A DNA stretch of 64,000 nucleotides. Source: Flavobacteriaceae bacterium UBA3339. Its GTDB lineage: Bacteria; Bacteroidota; Bacteroidia; Flavobacteriales; Flavobacteriaceae. The notes beneath the pieces were generated by a model, which was given only the letters and a program-made list of their open reading frames with translations, did not search any database and was not told the origin of the DNA. A program made the translations under genes and the position numbers. The DNA lies in assembly GCA_002360925.1 (NCBI GenBank), contig DERN01000008.1, positions 1 through 64,000 on the forward strand, written 5' to 3'. Below, piece after piece: positions 50,057-58,766 of this stretch (position 1 is its first letter; the number at the start of each line of letters is the position of its first letter).

Positions 50057-52165
50057 TTAACTGATATAATTCCAAATATTATTTTTGCGTGCCAATAGTT
50101 CAAAAGCTATTTTTAAAGCTTGATGTTCAGGTTTTTCTAGATTTAAATCGGATTTTAATAATTCGATTGCTTTATGTCGGGCTAATTTCAAGATTTCTTG
50201 ATCCTTAACTAAATCGGCAATTTGTAAATTTAAAACGCCACTTTGTTGTGTTCCCATAATATCGCCTGGACCGCGAAGTTTTAAATCGATTTCCGAAATT
50301 TCAAAACCATCATTTGTTTTGCACATCGCTTCCATTCGAACTTTTGTATCGTTACTCAACTTATCGCCAGTCATTAAAATACAATAACTTTGCTCGGCGC
50401 CACGACCAACTCTTCCACGCAACTGATGCAACTGACTTAAACCGAAACGCTCGGCACTTTCGATAATCATAACCGAAGCATTTGGCACATTTACACCAAC
50501 CTCGATAACTGTTGTGGCAATCATTATATTGGTTTCGCCTTTCACAAAACGTTCCATTTCTGCGTCTTTATCTTTCGGATGCATTTGTCCGTGTACAATA
50601 CTAACTCGATATTCGGGAAGTGGAAAATCGCGCGAAATAGCTTCATATCCATCCATTAAATTCTTATAATCCATTTTTTCACTTTCTTGAATCAACGGAT
50701 ATACAATATAGATTTGTCTTCCTTTGGTAATTTCTTGTTTAATGAAATGTAAAACTTGCAAACGTCTGCTTTCAAAAAAATGCAATGTTTGAATGGGTTT
50801 TCTGCCTGGCGGAAGTTCGTCAATCACCGAAACATCCAAATCACCATATAAACTCATTGCCAAAGTTCGCGGAATTGGCGTTGCAGTCATAACTAAAACG
50901 TGTGGCGGCAATGTATTTTTTTTCCACATTTTAGAACGTTGTTCAACTCCGAAACGATGTTGTTCATCGATAATTGAAAGACCTAAATTTTTAAACTGTA
51001 CTTTATCTTCTAGCAAAGCATGCGTGCCGATTAAAATATGAATGCTTCCGTTTAAAAGATCTTCATGAATTTGATTACGCTCTTTTGTTTTGGTAGAACC
51101 TGTTAATAAAGCCACATTTACGCCGATTTTATCTGCCATTTCTTGGATTCCTATAAAATGTTGATTTGCTAAAATTTCAGTCGGAGCCATTAAACAAGCT
51201 TGAAAACCGTTATCTAAAGCCAACAACATCGTCATAAAACCTACAATGGTTTTTCCTGCGCCTACATCGCCTTGTAACAATCGATTCATTTGCGCTTCGC
51301 GAGCCATATCGGTTCTAATTTCTTTTAAAACTCGTTTTTGAGCATTTGTAAGCGGAAAAGGCAAATGTTCGTGATAAAATGTATTGAAATAATCGCCAAC
51401 CTGACTAAAAGCGAATCCTTTTATTTTATGTTTTCGAACTACATTTTTGGAAAGTAATTGTAATTGAATAAAAAACAATTCTTCAAATTTTAATCGAAAT
51501 TGAGCTCGATTCAATAATTCGGCACTTTTTGGAAAATGAATATTGAAAAAAGCTTCGTTTTTAGGAAGCAATCGCAATTCGTTTATTAAATTTTCTGGAA
51601 AAACTTCTTTAAATAAATGATGTGTTTCAATAAAAACTTGTTGCATCATTTTAGTAATGCTTCGATTCGAAATATTTTTCTGAGCTGATTTTTCTGTCGA
51701 AGGATAAACAGGTTGTAAAGCCGTTTTCATACTTTTTTTATGCTCTTCCAACAATTCCATTTCGGGATGCGGCATCGAAAAAGTTCCATTAAAATGGTTG
51801 ATTTTTCCAAAAATCACATAAGGTTGGTTAATCTGTAAGTTTTCTTTAATCCATTTAAAACCTTGAAACCAGATTAATTCCATTTCATTAAATCCGTCTG
51901 TAAACGTTGCAACTAATCTTTTACCGCGTTTTTGTTCAATTGTTTTTAAATGAATAATTTTTCCAACAATTTGAATTTCTGAATTGATATTCGCGTTTAA
52001 TTCCGCAATTTTATAATACTTCGTTCGATCTAAATATTTATAAGGATATAAATTAATGAGATCTTTATAAGTAAAAATTTGAAGTTCTTTTTTTAACACA
52101 GCAGCACGCAAAGGACCAACGCCTTTTAGATATTCTATTGGAGTTTCTAAAATACTTTGCTGCAT
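50057..52165 (-). CDS. recG: ATP-dependent DNA helicase RecG
   Basis: The 702-residue helicase reverses stalled replication forks. Visible: the wedge/OB domain (TPIEYLKGVGPLRAAVLKKEL, IVGKIIHLKTIEQKRGKRLVATF), Walker A RLLQGDVGAGKTIVGFMTML near 300, DEQH box SIIDEQHRFGVEQR, MTATPIPRTLAMSLYGDLDVSVIDELPPGRK, and the C-terminal helicase half with IMIATTVIEVGVNVPNASVMII and QLHQLRGRVGRG. Length is typical. It forms an operon with rdgB downstream. Confidence 0.97.
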   Translation of the reverse strand: MQQSILETPIEYLKGVGPLRAAVLKKELQIFTYKDLINLYPYKYLDRTKYYKIAELNANINSEIQIVGKIIHLKTIEQKRGKRLVATFTDGFNEMELIWFQGFKWIKENLQINQPYVIFGKINHFNGTFSMPHPEMELLEEHKKSMKTALQPVYPSTEKSAQKNISNRSITKMMQQVFIETHHLFKEVFPENLINELRLLPKNEAFFNIHFPKSAELLNRAQFRLKFEELFFIQLQLLSKNVVRKHKIKGFAFSQVGDYFNTFYHEHLPFPLTNAQKRVLKEIRTDMAREAQMNRLLQGDVGAGKTIVGFMTMLLALDNGFQACLMAPTEILANQHFIGIQEMADKIGVNVALLTGSTKTKERNQIHEDLLNGSIHILIGTHALLEDKVQFKNLGLSIIDEQHRFGVEQRSKMWKKNTLPPHVLVMTATPIPRTLAMSLYGDLDVSVIDELPPGRKPIQTLHFFESRRLQVLHFIKQEITKGRQIYIVYPLIQESEKMDYKNLMDGYEAISRDFPLPEYRVSIVHGQMHPKDKDAEMERFVKGETNIMIATTVIEVGVNVPNASVMIIESAERFGLSQLHQLRGRVGRGAEQSYCILMTGDKLSNDTKVRMEAMCKTNDGFEISEIDLKLRGPGDIMGTQQSGVLNLQIADLVKDQEILKLARHKAIELLKSDLNLEKPEHQALKIAFELLARKNNIWNYIS

Positions 52166-52280
52166 TTTTTTGTTTTTGCTAAGTTAAAGGTATTTGATGG
52201 AATTTTAAAATTCATTTCAATTGATTTGATGTGATAAAAAATATTATATATTTACAAATAATTAACATTTTATAAGAAAT

Positions 52281-53279
52281 ATGAAGAAGATTTTATTGCT
52301 TTCATTATTGTCTGTTTTTAGTTTGCTTTCATGTAATGAGGATGAAAAATTACAAGAAGAACCAGTTAAGAATTATAAAACCTTTCAGAAAGTAAAAGTA
52401 GCATTTGCCGAAGGAGAATCTCAAAGTGCTGAAGGAATTTTTAATTTTCCAACAGATGTTGAGAAAATTAAAAGCGTGAAAATGTATATTCAAGATTTTT
52501 GTCCAAATAAAGATTGTGACGAATGGGATCGTTTCGCAAATGTATATGTAAAAGATAAAACATCGGGAGAATGGTATGAAATAGGTCGTTTTATTACGCC
52601 ATACTGGGTTGGAACTGAAAAATTAGAAAGAGGTTTAGAAGTTGATGTAACCGATTTTAAATCATTATTAACAGGAGCTACCGAATTGAAAATTTATACG
52701 GAAACTTGGTCGGCTAAAGGAAGAACGTATAGTGTTGATTTTGATTTTGAATATGGAACTCCAGATTATAAATACTCGGCAGTTGTTCCTGTTTTTCAAT
52801 ATAATAAATCATCTATAGACGGAGTCCCTTATGGTAAAACTCACAGTTTTGATATGTCTCGAAAAATTAATATTGCTTCAGGAACAGAAATAGCTTATTT
52901 AAGAACTATTATTTCAGGTTGGGGACATGCGATGCCTGGAAACTGCGCAGAATGGTGTGTAAGAACGCATCATATTACTATTAATGGCACTTCTACTTTT
53001 GATCATAAATTAGAGGGAATTGGTTGTGCAAAAAATCCAATTAATAATCAATCACCGGGAAACTGGAAAGACGACCGTGCAGGATGGTGTCCAGGAATGG
53101 TTGTTCCTGTAAGATTTAACAATCTCCAAAAATCGTTATTTGGAACAGCTTTTGATTTTGAATATCAGTTTGAAAACTGGACAAATAACGGAAGTAATGG
53201 AGATGCTTTTTATGCGATTTCTACTTTTGTTGTTGTTAAAAGTAATAATCCAATTACAAAACCTACAGTTACAAATTAA
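52281..53279 (+). CDS. PNGase F homologue (peptide-N-glycosidase F), predicted lipoprotein
   Basis: The 332-residue protein is very close to Elizabethkingia PNGase F, which removes N-glycans from proteins by hydrolysing the Asn-GlcNAc amide. Shared blocks: CPNKDCDEWDRFANVYVK (the catalytic Asp site), GEWYEIGRFITPYWVGTEKL, ELKIYTETWSAKGR, YGTPDYKYSAVVPVFQYN, NCAEWCVRTHHITING (the catalytic Glu site), NPINNQSPGNWKDDRAGWCPGM and NGDAFYAIS. Both double eight-stranded sandwich halves are complete, and the C-terminus ends VTN as in that enzyme. Unlike secreted PNGase F, this one has a lipobox (LLSC, Cys18) and an acidic linker EDEKLQEEP, so it is probably anchored at the cell surface. It stands alone; no glycan-uptake genes adjoin. 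Confidence 0.95.
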   Translation: MKKILLLSLLSVFSLLSCNEDEKLQEEPVKNYKTFQKVKVAFAEGESQSAEGIFNFPTDVEKIKSVKMYIQDFCPNKDCDEWDRFANVYVKDKTSGEWYEIGRFITPYWVGTEKLERGLEVDVTDFKSLLTGATELKIYTETWSAKGRTYSVDFDFEYGTPDYKYSAVVPVFQYNKSSIDGVPYGKTHSFDMSRKINIASGTEIAYLRTIISGWGHAMPGNCAEWCVRTHHITINGTSTFDHKLEGIGCAKNPINNQSPGNWKDDRAGWCPGMVVPVRFNNLQKSLFGTAFDFEYQFENWTNNGSNGDAFYAISTFVVVKSNNPITKPTVTN

Positions 53280-53283
53280 TACT

Positions 53284-53316
53284 AAAAACCGTCGCATATT
53301 ATGCGACGGTTTTTTA
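53284..53316. terminator. bidirectional terminator between PNGase F homologue and bcp
   Basis: AAAACCGTCGCATA / TATGCGACGGTTTT, a long GC-rich stem with a T tract on each strand. Confidence 0.93.
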
Positions 53317-53766
53317 TTTCAAAATCTGATTAGTATGTTCTTTGGTTTTTACTTTTGAAATAATATCTTCAATTAAACCATCTTCATCAATAATAAAGGT
53401 TGTTCGGTGGATTCCGTCGTATTCACGTCCCATAAATTTTTTAGGTCCCCAAACGCCATAAGCATTAATGATTACTTTATCTTCATCGGCAATTAAAGGA
53501 TATTCTAAGTTGTTTTTTGTAGCAAAATTCAATTGACGTTTCTGAGAATCGGCACTTACTCCAATAACTTGATAATTGGCATTTACAAAACGCTCAATAT
53601 TATTCTGTAAATCGCACGCTTCGGCAGTACATCCTGGAGTCGAAGCTTTTGGATAAAAAAATAAAACCACTTTTTTTCCTTTAAAATCAGTCAAGCTAAT
53701 TTCTTTTCCATTTTGATCTATTCCTTTGAAATCCGGAGCTTTTTCTCCTATTTTTAATGTAGTCAT
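53314..53766 (-). CDS. bcp: thioredoxin-dependent thiol peroxidase (Bcp/PrxQ)
   Basis: The 150-residue peroxiredoxin reduces hydrogen peroxide and organic hydroperoxides. Motifs: GEKAPDFKGIDQNGKEISLTDF, VVLFFYPKASTPGCTAEACDLQNN near 30-55 (peroxidatic Cys of TPGC and the resolving Cys five residues later), VIGVSADS, and FMGREYDGIHRTTFIIDEDG. Length is typical for PrxQ. It is divergent from nth across 44 bases. Confidence 0.95.
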   Translation of the reverse strand: MTTLKIGEKAPDFKGIDQNGKEISLTDFKGKKVVLFFYPKASTPGCTAEACDLQNNIERFVNANYQVIGVSADSQKRQLNFATKNNLEYPLIADEDKVIINAYGVWGPKKFMGREYDGIHRTTFIIDEDGLIEDIISKVKTKEHTNQILK

Positions 53767-53773
53767 TATTTCG

Positions 53774-53781
53774 TATTTTTG
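53774..53781 (+). promoter_or_regulatory. candidate -7 box for nth
   Basis: TATTTTTG fits TAnnTTTG, 29 bases before the nth start, in the divergent region shared with bcp. Confidence 0.4.
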
Positions 53782-53810
53782 TAAAATTACAAATCATTTC
53801 AATATATCAA

Positions 53811-54470
53811 ATGACCAAAGCCGAAAAAGTTCAGTTTGTAATCGATACATTAGAAGAGCTTTATCCCAATGTGCCAATTCCTTTAGATCACAAAGATCCT
53901 TATACGTTATTAATTGCGGTTTTGCTTTCTGCTCAATGTACCGATGTTCGAGTTAATCAAATTACGCCGTTACTTTTTGCAAAAGCCGATAATCCGTATG
54001 ATATGGTAAAGCTTTCGATTGAAGAAATAGCTGATATTATTCGCCCTTGCGGACTTTCACCAATGAAATCGAAAGGAATTTATGGATTGAGTAAAATGTT
54101 GATTGAACAATATAATGGCGAAGTTCCAGCTGATATTAAAGCTTTAGAAACTTTCCCGGCAGTTGGTCACAAAACGGCTTCGGTTGTCATGTCACAAGCT
54201 TTTAATATTCCGGCTTTTCCGGTCGATACACACATTCATCGATTAATGTTTAGATGGAATTTAAGTTCTGGAAAAAGTGTTGAGCAAACCGAAAAAGATG
54301 CAAAAAAGTTGTTCCCAGAAGATAAATGGAATAAACTTCATTTACAAATGGTTTGGTACGGACGAGAATATTCGCCTGCTCGCGGCTGGAAACTCGAAAA
54401 AGATATTATTACCAAAACAATTGGAAAAAAGTCACTAATAAACGAATTGCTTAAAACGAATAAACAATAG
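53811..54470 (+). CDS. nth: endonuclease III, without iron-sulfur cluster cysteines
   Basis: The 219-residue DNA glycosylase/AP lyase removes oxidised pyrimidines. Motifs: LLSAQCTDVRVNQITPLLF, helix-hairpin-helix region LETFPAVGHKTASVVMSQAF with the catalytic Lys, and FPVDTHIHRLMFRW with the catalytic Asp. The C-terminal C-x6-C-x2-C-x5-C motif that binds the [4Fe-4S] cluster in E. coli Nth is missing: after MVWYGREYSPARGWKL there is no Cys. This cluster-less form appears to be general in Flavobacteriia as far as I recall. Confidence 0.93.
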   Translation: MTKAEKVQFVIDTLEELYPNVPIPLDHKDPYTLLIAVLLSAQCTDVRVNQITPLLFAKADNPYDMVKLSIEEIADIIRPCGLSPMKSKGIYGLSKMLIEQYNGEVPADIKALETFPAVGHKTASVVMSQAFNIPAFPVDTHIHRLMFRWNLSSGKSVEQTEKDAKKLFPEDKWNKLHLQMVWYGREYSPARGWKLEKDIITKTIGKKSLINELLKTNKQ

Positions 54471-54471
54471 A

Positions 54472-54504
54472 AAAAAAGGAACTTTAAATTTAAAGTTCCT
54501 TTTT
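54472..54504. terminator. bidirectional terminator after nth
   Basis: AAAAGGAACTTTAAA / TTTAAAGTTCCTTTT, a palindromic stem followed by T on both strands; it also ends the minus-strand small gene at 54504. Confidence 0.85.
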
Positions 54505-54647
54505 CAGTTTTGAAAAGTTATGAAATTAAATGGGTCTTTTTTCAAGACAACAGTACTTTTTGAATAATTTAAAATAAAATCTACTGTTTGTTGTTTTGGT
54601 AAAAGATTGGGCTGCGGTTTGTTATTTTTCTTGTAATTTTTTATCAT
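54504..54647 (-). CDS. 47-residue conserved-looking small protein downstream of the sigma factor
   Basis: An ATG-started frame on the minus strand encodes 47 residues: a Lys/Asn/Gln-rich start (MIKNYKKNNKPQPNLLP), then KQQTVDFILNYSKSTVVLK. The piece TVDFILNYSKS resembles a small flavobacterial protein I associate with ECF sigma-factor genes, but I could not check this. The gene lies 57 bases downstream of the sigma factor on the same strand, with a terminator directly at its stop, so the two may be co-transcribed. No domain and no membrane helix; function unknown. Confidence 0.55.
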   Translation of the reverse strand: MIKNYKKNNKPQPNLLPKQQTVDFILNYSKSTVVLKKDPFNFITFQN

Positions 54648-54704
54648 ATAACTACTTGTATTTGATGTTGTTTATATGATAACGCAATAGTTTTAATTAT
54701 ATTG

Positions 54705-55289
54705 TTAGTCGTTTAAAATAATTTGTTTTTGTTGAATCATTTTTCTCAAATTAATAACGGCATAACGCATTCTTCCTAAAGCGGTATTTATGCTTATTCC
54801 CGAAAGTTCGGCAATTTCCTTAAAGCTTAAATCGTCGTAAAGGCGCAATCTTATAATTTCTTGTTGATCGTCAGGTAAACGTAAAATCAAAGTATGCAAA
54901 TCGTCTTCAATTTGTTCCGTAATCATTTGGCTTTCTATATTCATTGCAGGATCTTCCACTCTGCTAAAAATAGAATACTCTTCCTGATCGCGTTGAAACT
55001 GAACTTTATTCGATTTTCTGAAATGATCAATCACTAAATTATGGGCAATACGCAAAACCCAAGGTAAAAATTTACCTTCTTCGTTATAATTATCTTTTCG
55101 AATGGTATTAATGACTTTAATAAAAGTTTCCTGAAAAAGATCGTCTGTTAAATCCCGATCTTTTACTTTCGAAAAAATAAAACTAAAAATACGTGATTGG
55201 TGGCGCTCAATTAACTGCGCTAAAGCCCATTCATTTCCAGAAGCGTATTCGCGAACTAATACAGCATCTGGCAAAAATACTTTTGCCAT
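54705..55289 (-). CDS. ECF-type RNA polymerase sigma factor
   Basis: The 194-residue protein has sigma region 2 (LIERHQSRIFSFIFSKVKDRDLTDDLFQETFIKVINTIRK, then FLPWVLRIAHNLVIDHFRKSNK) and region 4 (LRLPDDQQEIIRLRLYDDLSFKEIAELSGISINTALGRMRYAVINLRKMI) with no region 1 or 3. It directs transcription of a small regulon. No anti-sigma factor gene lies next to it, and it lacks extra domains, so the way it is controlled is not apparent. Downstream is only the 47-residue small gene. Confidence 0.95.
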   Translation of the reverse strand: MAKVFLPDAVLVREYASGNEWALAQLIERHQSRIFSFIFSKVKDRDLTDDLFQETFIKVINTIRKDNYNEEGKFLPWVLRIAHNLVIDHFRKSNKVQFQRDQEEYSIFSRVEDPAMNIESQMITEQIEDDLHTLILRLPDDQQEIIRLRLYDDLSFKEIAELSGISINTALGRMRYAVINLRKMIQQKQIILND

Positions 55290-55446
55290 CTTACTTATGT
55301 TTTAGGTTTTTACTATAAGTACAGATGTTTAATAGGCTTTGTTTTTAGAGTGTTATAGGACAAATATATAAAAAAATCCTTTTCTTAAAAAAAACTTAAA
55401 GAAAATATCAACATTTTTTTAAGTTATTGTGTTTTTGTTTGAAAGG

Positions 55447-55474
55447 TTTGTAAGCGAATTATTTCGTAATTTTG
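55447..55474 (+). promoter_or_regulatory. candidate promoter of uvrA
   Basis: TTTG (55447-55450), a short 16-base spacer, then TAATTTTG (55467-55474), 17 bases before the ATG at 55492. The longer reading frame from 55429 would include this promoter and is rejected. Confidence 0.5.
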
Positions 55475-55491
55475 CAATTATTGTACAAAAA

Positions 55492-58296
55492 ATGAAAAAA
55501 GTAGATTTTTCTAAAATCGATCCTAAAAAGAATATTATTATAAAAGGAGCGCATCTTCATAATTTAAAAAATATAGATGTTGCCATTCCACGAAATAAAA
55601 TGGTGGTTATAACAGGTTTGTCCGGTTCGGGTAAATCAAGTCTGGCTTTCGATACGCTTTATGCCGAAGGTCAGCGTCGTTATGTAGAAAGTTTATCTTC
55701 ATATGCGCGCCAGTTTTTAGGACGAATTAATAAGCCGAAAGTAGAATATATTAGAGGAATTGCGCCAGCGGTTGCCATTGAGCAAAAAGTGAATACCACA
55801 AACGCTCGTTCTACTGTAGGAACTTCTACCGAAATCTACGATTATTTAAAGTTGCTTTACGCACGAATTGGACGCACTTTTTCGCCAATTTCGGGACAGG
55901 AAGTAAAAAAACATACAGTAAGCGATGTAATGGATGCTGTAAAAACCTTCGAAGAAGAATCGAAATGGTTATTATTGGCTCCTGTTTACGATATTGAAGG
56001 ACGTTCGGTAATCGATCAGTTAAAAATTGCGTTGCAACAAGGTTTTGCTCGTTTGTTTTATAAAAATGAAACGAAACGAATCGATGAATTTGTTGAAGAA
56101 TTTGCAGATAAAGAAGTTTTAGCTTCCGATATTCAGTTGATTATCGATCGATTGGTTGTTCGTCATGAAGAAGATTTTTACAATCGTTTGTCTGATGCTG
56201 TTGATACGGCGTTTTTTGAAGGAAAAGGCGTTTTGCATTTATATGAATTAGGAACTGGAAATCAGTTAGAATTCAATAATAAATTCGAATTAGACGGAAT
56301 TACATTTTTAGAACCCAATATTCATTTATTCAGTTTTAATAATCCTTACGGAGCTTGTCCAAAATGCGATGGATTCGGAACTACAATCGGAATCGACGAA
56401 GAATTGGTTATTCCGAATTCGGCTCTTTCTGTGTATGAAAATGCTATTTTCCCTTGGCGTGGCGAAACCATGTCGTGGTTTCGAGATCAATTGGTTAACA
56501 ATTCGCATAAATTCGATTTCCCGATTCATAAACCTTATTTCGAACTTTCGGAAAATCAAAAGAAACTAATTTGGGACGGGAATAATTATTTCACAGGTTT
56601 AAACGACTTTTTTAAAGAATTAGAAGATAATAATTACAAAATTCAGAATCGAGTTTTGCTTTCGCGTTATCGCGGAAAAACAAAATGTACGGTTTGTAAC
56701 GGAAAACGTTTGCGTCCCGAAACGAACTATGTAAAAGTAGGAGGAAAGACTATTTCAGATTTGGTTGATTTACCAATTAACGAAGTTCGAGATTTCTTTA
56801 AAACGATCGAATTAAACGATTTTGAACATCAAGTTGCAAAGCGTTTATTATTAGAAATCAACAATCGTTTACAGTTTTTAAGCGATGTTGGTTTAGATTA
56901 TTTAACACTTAATCGTCGTTCTTCAACGCTTTCCGGAGGCGAATCGCAACGTATCAATTTGGCAACTTCTTTGGGAAGCAGTTTGGTCGGTTCTATGTAT
57001 ATTTTAGACGAACCAAGTATTGGTTTGCACTCGCGCGATTCGGAAAAAATGATCGAAGTTCTTCGTAATTTACGCAATTTAGGAAACACGGTTATTATTG
57101 TAGAACACGACGAAGATGTAATGAAAGCTGCCGACGAAATTATTGATATTGGTCCTGAAGCAGGAGTTCTTGGAGGAGAATTGGTTGCGCAAGGAACGTA
57201 TAATGATATTTTGAAAGCGGATACTTTAACAGGGAAATATTTGAATGGATCGATGGAAATTTTGGTTCCTAAAAAGCGTCGTCCTGTTAAAAATTACATC
57301 GAAATAAAAGGAGCTCGAGAAAACAATTTAAAGAATATAGATGTTGTTTTTCCGTTAGATTGTTTAACGATTATAACAGGCGTTTCAGGAAGTGGAAAAT
57401 CGACTTTAGTTAAAAAGATATTATATCCGGCATTAGAAAAACAAATTACCGGATTAAGTGAAAAAGCCGGACAGTTTACCGAAATGAAAGGTTCGTTTTC
57501 GCATATTAAACATATCGAATATGTAGATCAAAATCCAATCGGAAAAAGTTCTCGATCCAATCCAATTTCGTATATTAAAGCGTATGACGATATTCGAGAT
57601 CTATTTTCGAAACAGCAATTATCAAAAATAAGAAACTATCAACCCAAACATTTTTCGTTCAATGTCGATGGAGGAAGATGCGAAGTTTGTAAAGGAGACG
57701 GAACCGTAACGGTAGAAATGCAGTTTATGGCCGATGTTCATTTAGAATGCGAAGCTTGTAAAGGAAAGCGTTTTAAAAAGGAAATTTTGGAAGTTCAGTT
57801 TGAAGGAATCAATATTTACGATGTTTTAAATTTAACAGTTGATGAAGCAATGGATTTCTTTACCAAACATAAACAAGATAAAATTGCGCAGAAAATTCAA
57901 CCTTTGCAAGATGTTGGTCTAGGATATGTTAAATTAGGACAATCATCTTCGACTTTATCGGGCGGAGAAGCGCAACGTGTAAAATTAGCAACGTTTTTAG
58001 GAAAAGGAGCTGTAAAAGAACGCGCTTTATTCATTTTCGATGAGCCGACAACCGGTTTACATTTTCACGATATTCAAAAGTTGTTACAATCTTTTCAGGC
58101 TTTAATAGAAAAAGGACATTCGATAATTGTAATAGAACACAATTTAGATATGATAAAATGTGCCGATTACATTATTGATATTGGACCTGATGGCGGTAAA
58201 AATGGTGGAAATGTTGTCGCAACCGGAACGCCGGAAGAAGTCGCTAAAAATGAAAAATCTATAACTGGATTTTATTTGAAAGAGAAGTTGAAATAG
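55492..58296 (+). CDS. uvrA: excinuclease ABC subunit A
   Basis: The 934-residue damage sensor of nucleotide-excision repair has two ABC ATPase modules: Walker A VVITGLSGSGKSSLAFDTLYAEGQRRYVESLS near residue 30 and IITGVSGSGKSTLVKKILYPAL near 640, signature motifs LSGGESQRI and LSGGEAQRVKLA, and Walker B YILDEPSIGLHSRD and FIFDEPTTGLHFHD. Zinc fingers are complete: CPKCDGFG, CTVCNGKR, CEVCKGDGT and CEACKGKR. The ATG at 55492 (MKKVDFSKI) is used. Length is typical. Confidence 0.97.
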   Translation: MKKVDFSKIDPKKNIIIKGAHLHNLKNIDVAIPRNKMVVITGLSGSGKSSLAFDTLYAEGQRRYVESLSSYARQFLGRINKPKVEYIRGIAPAVAIEQKVNTTNARSTVGTSTEIYDYLKLLYARIGRTFSPISGQEVKKHTVSDVMDAVKTFEEESKWLLLAPVYDIEGRSVIDQLKIALQQGFARLFYKNETKRIDEFVEEFADKEVLASDIQLIIDRLVVRHEEDFYNRLSDAVDTAFFEGKGVLHLYELGTGNQLEFNNKFELDGITFLEPNIHLFSFNNPYGACPKCDGFGTTIGIDEELVIPNSALSVYENAIFPWRGETMSWFRDQLVNNSHKFDFPIHKPYFELSENQKKLIWDGNNYFTGLNDFFKELEDNNYKIQNRVLLSRYRGKTKCTVCNGKRLRPETNYVKVGGKTISDLVDLPINEVRDFFKTIELNDFEHQVAKRLLLEINNRLQFLSDVGLDYLTLNRRSSTLSGGESQRINLATSLGSSLVGSMYILDEPSIGLHSRDSEKMIEVLRNLRNLGNTVIIVEHDEDVMKAADEIIDIGPEAGVLGGELVAQGTYNDILKADTLTGKYLNGSMEILVPKKRRPVKNYIEIKGARENNLKNIDVVFPLDCLTIITGVSGSGKSTLVKKILYPALEKQITGLSEKAGQFTEMKGSFSHIKHIEYVDQNPIGKSSRSNPISYIKAYDDIRDLFSKQQLSKIRNYQPKHFSFNVDGGRCEVCKGDGTVTVEMQFMADVHLECEACKGKRFKKEILEVQFEGINIYDVLNLTVDEAMDFFTKHKQDKIAQKIQPLQDVGLGYVKLGQSSSTLSGGEAQRVKLATFLGKGAVKERALFIFDEPTTGLHFHDIQKLLQSFQALIEKGHSIIVIEHNLDMIKCADYIIDIGPDGGKNGGNVVATGTPEEVAKNEKSITGFYLKEKLK

Positions 58297-58352
58297 TTTT
58301 AATTAATAATATATTTCTTCTTATTTCGTTATAGTTAATATATCTTTTAAAG

Positions 58353-58712
58353 ATGAAGAAAATTATAATATTAATCGGTTCAATTTCTCTAATATTATCT
58401 GTGAAATTTTTCGTTCCAACAATAAGATTAGATGGTTATTCTGGAACTTTTAATCGAATAATTTTGAACAGAGATGACACCTTGTATACATCTAAATATT
58501 CTAATACAGATTTTCTTTCGATTAAAAAAGAAATGCTTTATAATGAAGTTATTTTGAAATTAGGTAAACCTTTTTCTATAGAAAAATTGAAAGGAGGTTA
58601 TTTAAGATTGACTTATTCACGATCTCCTAAAGATACTCATTATAGAGTAAGGCAGATTATAATGAAAGAAAATAAGGTGGATGATGTTATTTCTTATTTT
58701 TATATCGATTAA
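58353..58712 (+). CDS. small membrane-anchored protein, possibly SmpA/OmlA-like
   Basis: The 119-residue protein has an N-terminal membrane anchor or uncleaved signal (MKKIIILIGSISLILSVKFFVP) and a soluble part. The pattern LSIKKEMLYNEVILKLGKPFSIEKLKGGYLRLTYS resembles the helix-turn-strand core of SmpA/OmlA-type (BamE-like) domains, whose signature is a Met, a helix, LGxP and a beta strand. This is only a weak resemblance. It follows uvrA by 56 bases and is ended by a terminator. Function unknown. Confidence 0.65.
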   Translation: MKKIIILIGSISLILSVKFFVPTIRLDGYSGTFNRIILNRDDTLYTSKYSNTDFLSIKKEMLYNEVILKLGKPFSIEKLKGGYLRLTYSRSPKDTHYRVRQIIMKENKVDDVISYFYID

Positions 58713-58732
58713 GATTCAAGAATACATAAATA

Positions 58733-58763
58733 AAAAAGGATGTTTTTAAAACATCCTTTTTTA
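58733..58763. terminator. bidirectional terminator
   Basis: AAAAGGATGTTTT / AAAACATCCTTTT with T tracts on both strands, between two convergent genes. Confidence 0.88.
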
Positions 58764-58766
58764 TTA

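Noticed and set aside
55429..55491. Upstream start of uvrA
   Set aside because: The extra 21 residues cover a promoter-like TAATTTTG box and do not resemble UvrA; ATG at 55492 fits the family start.
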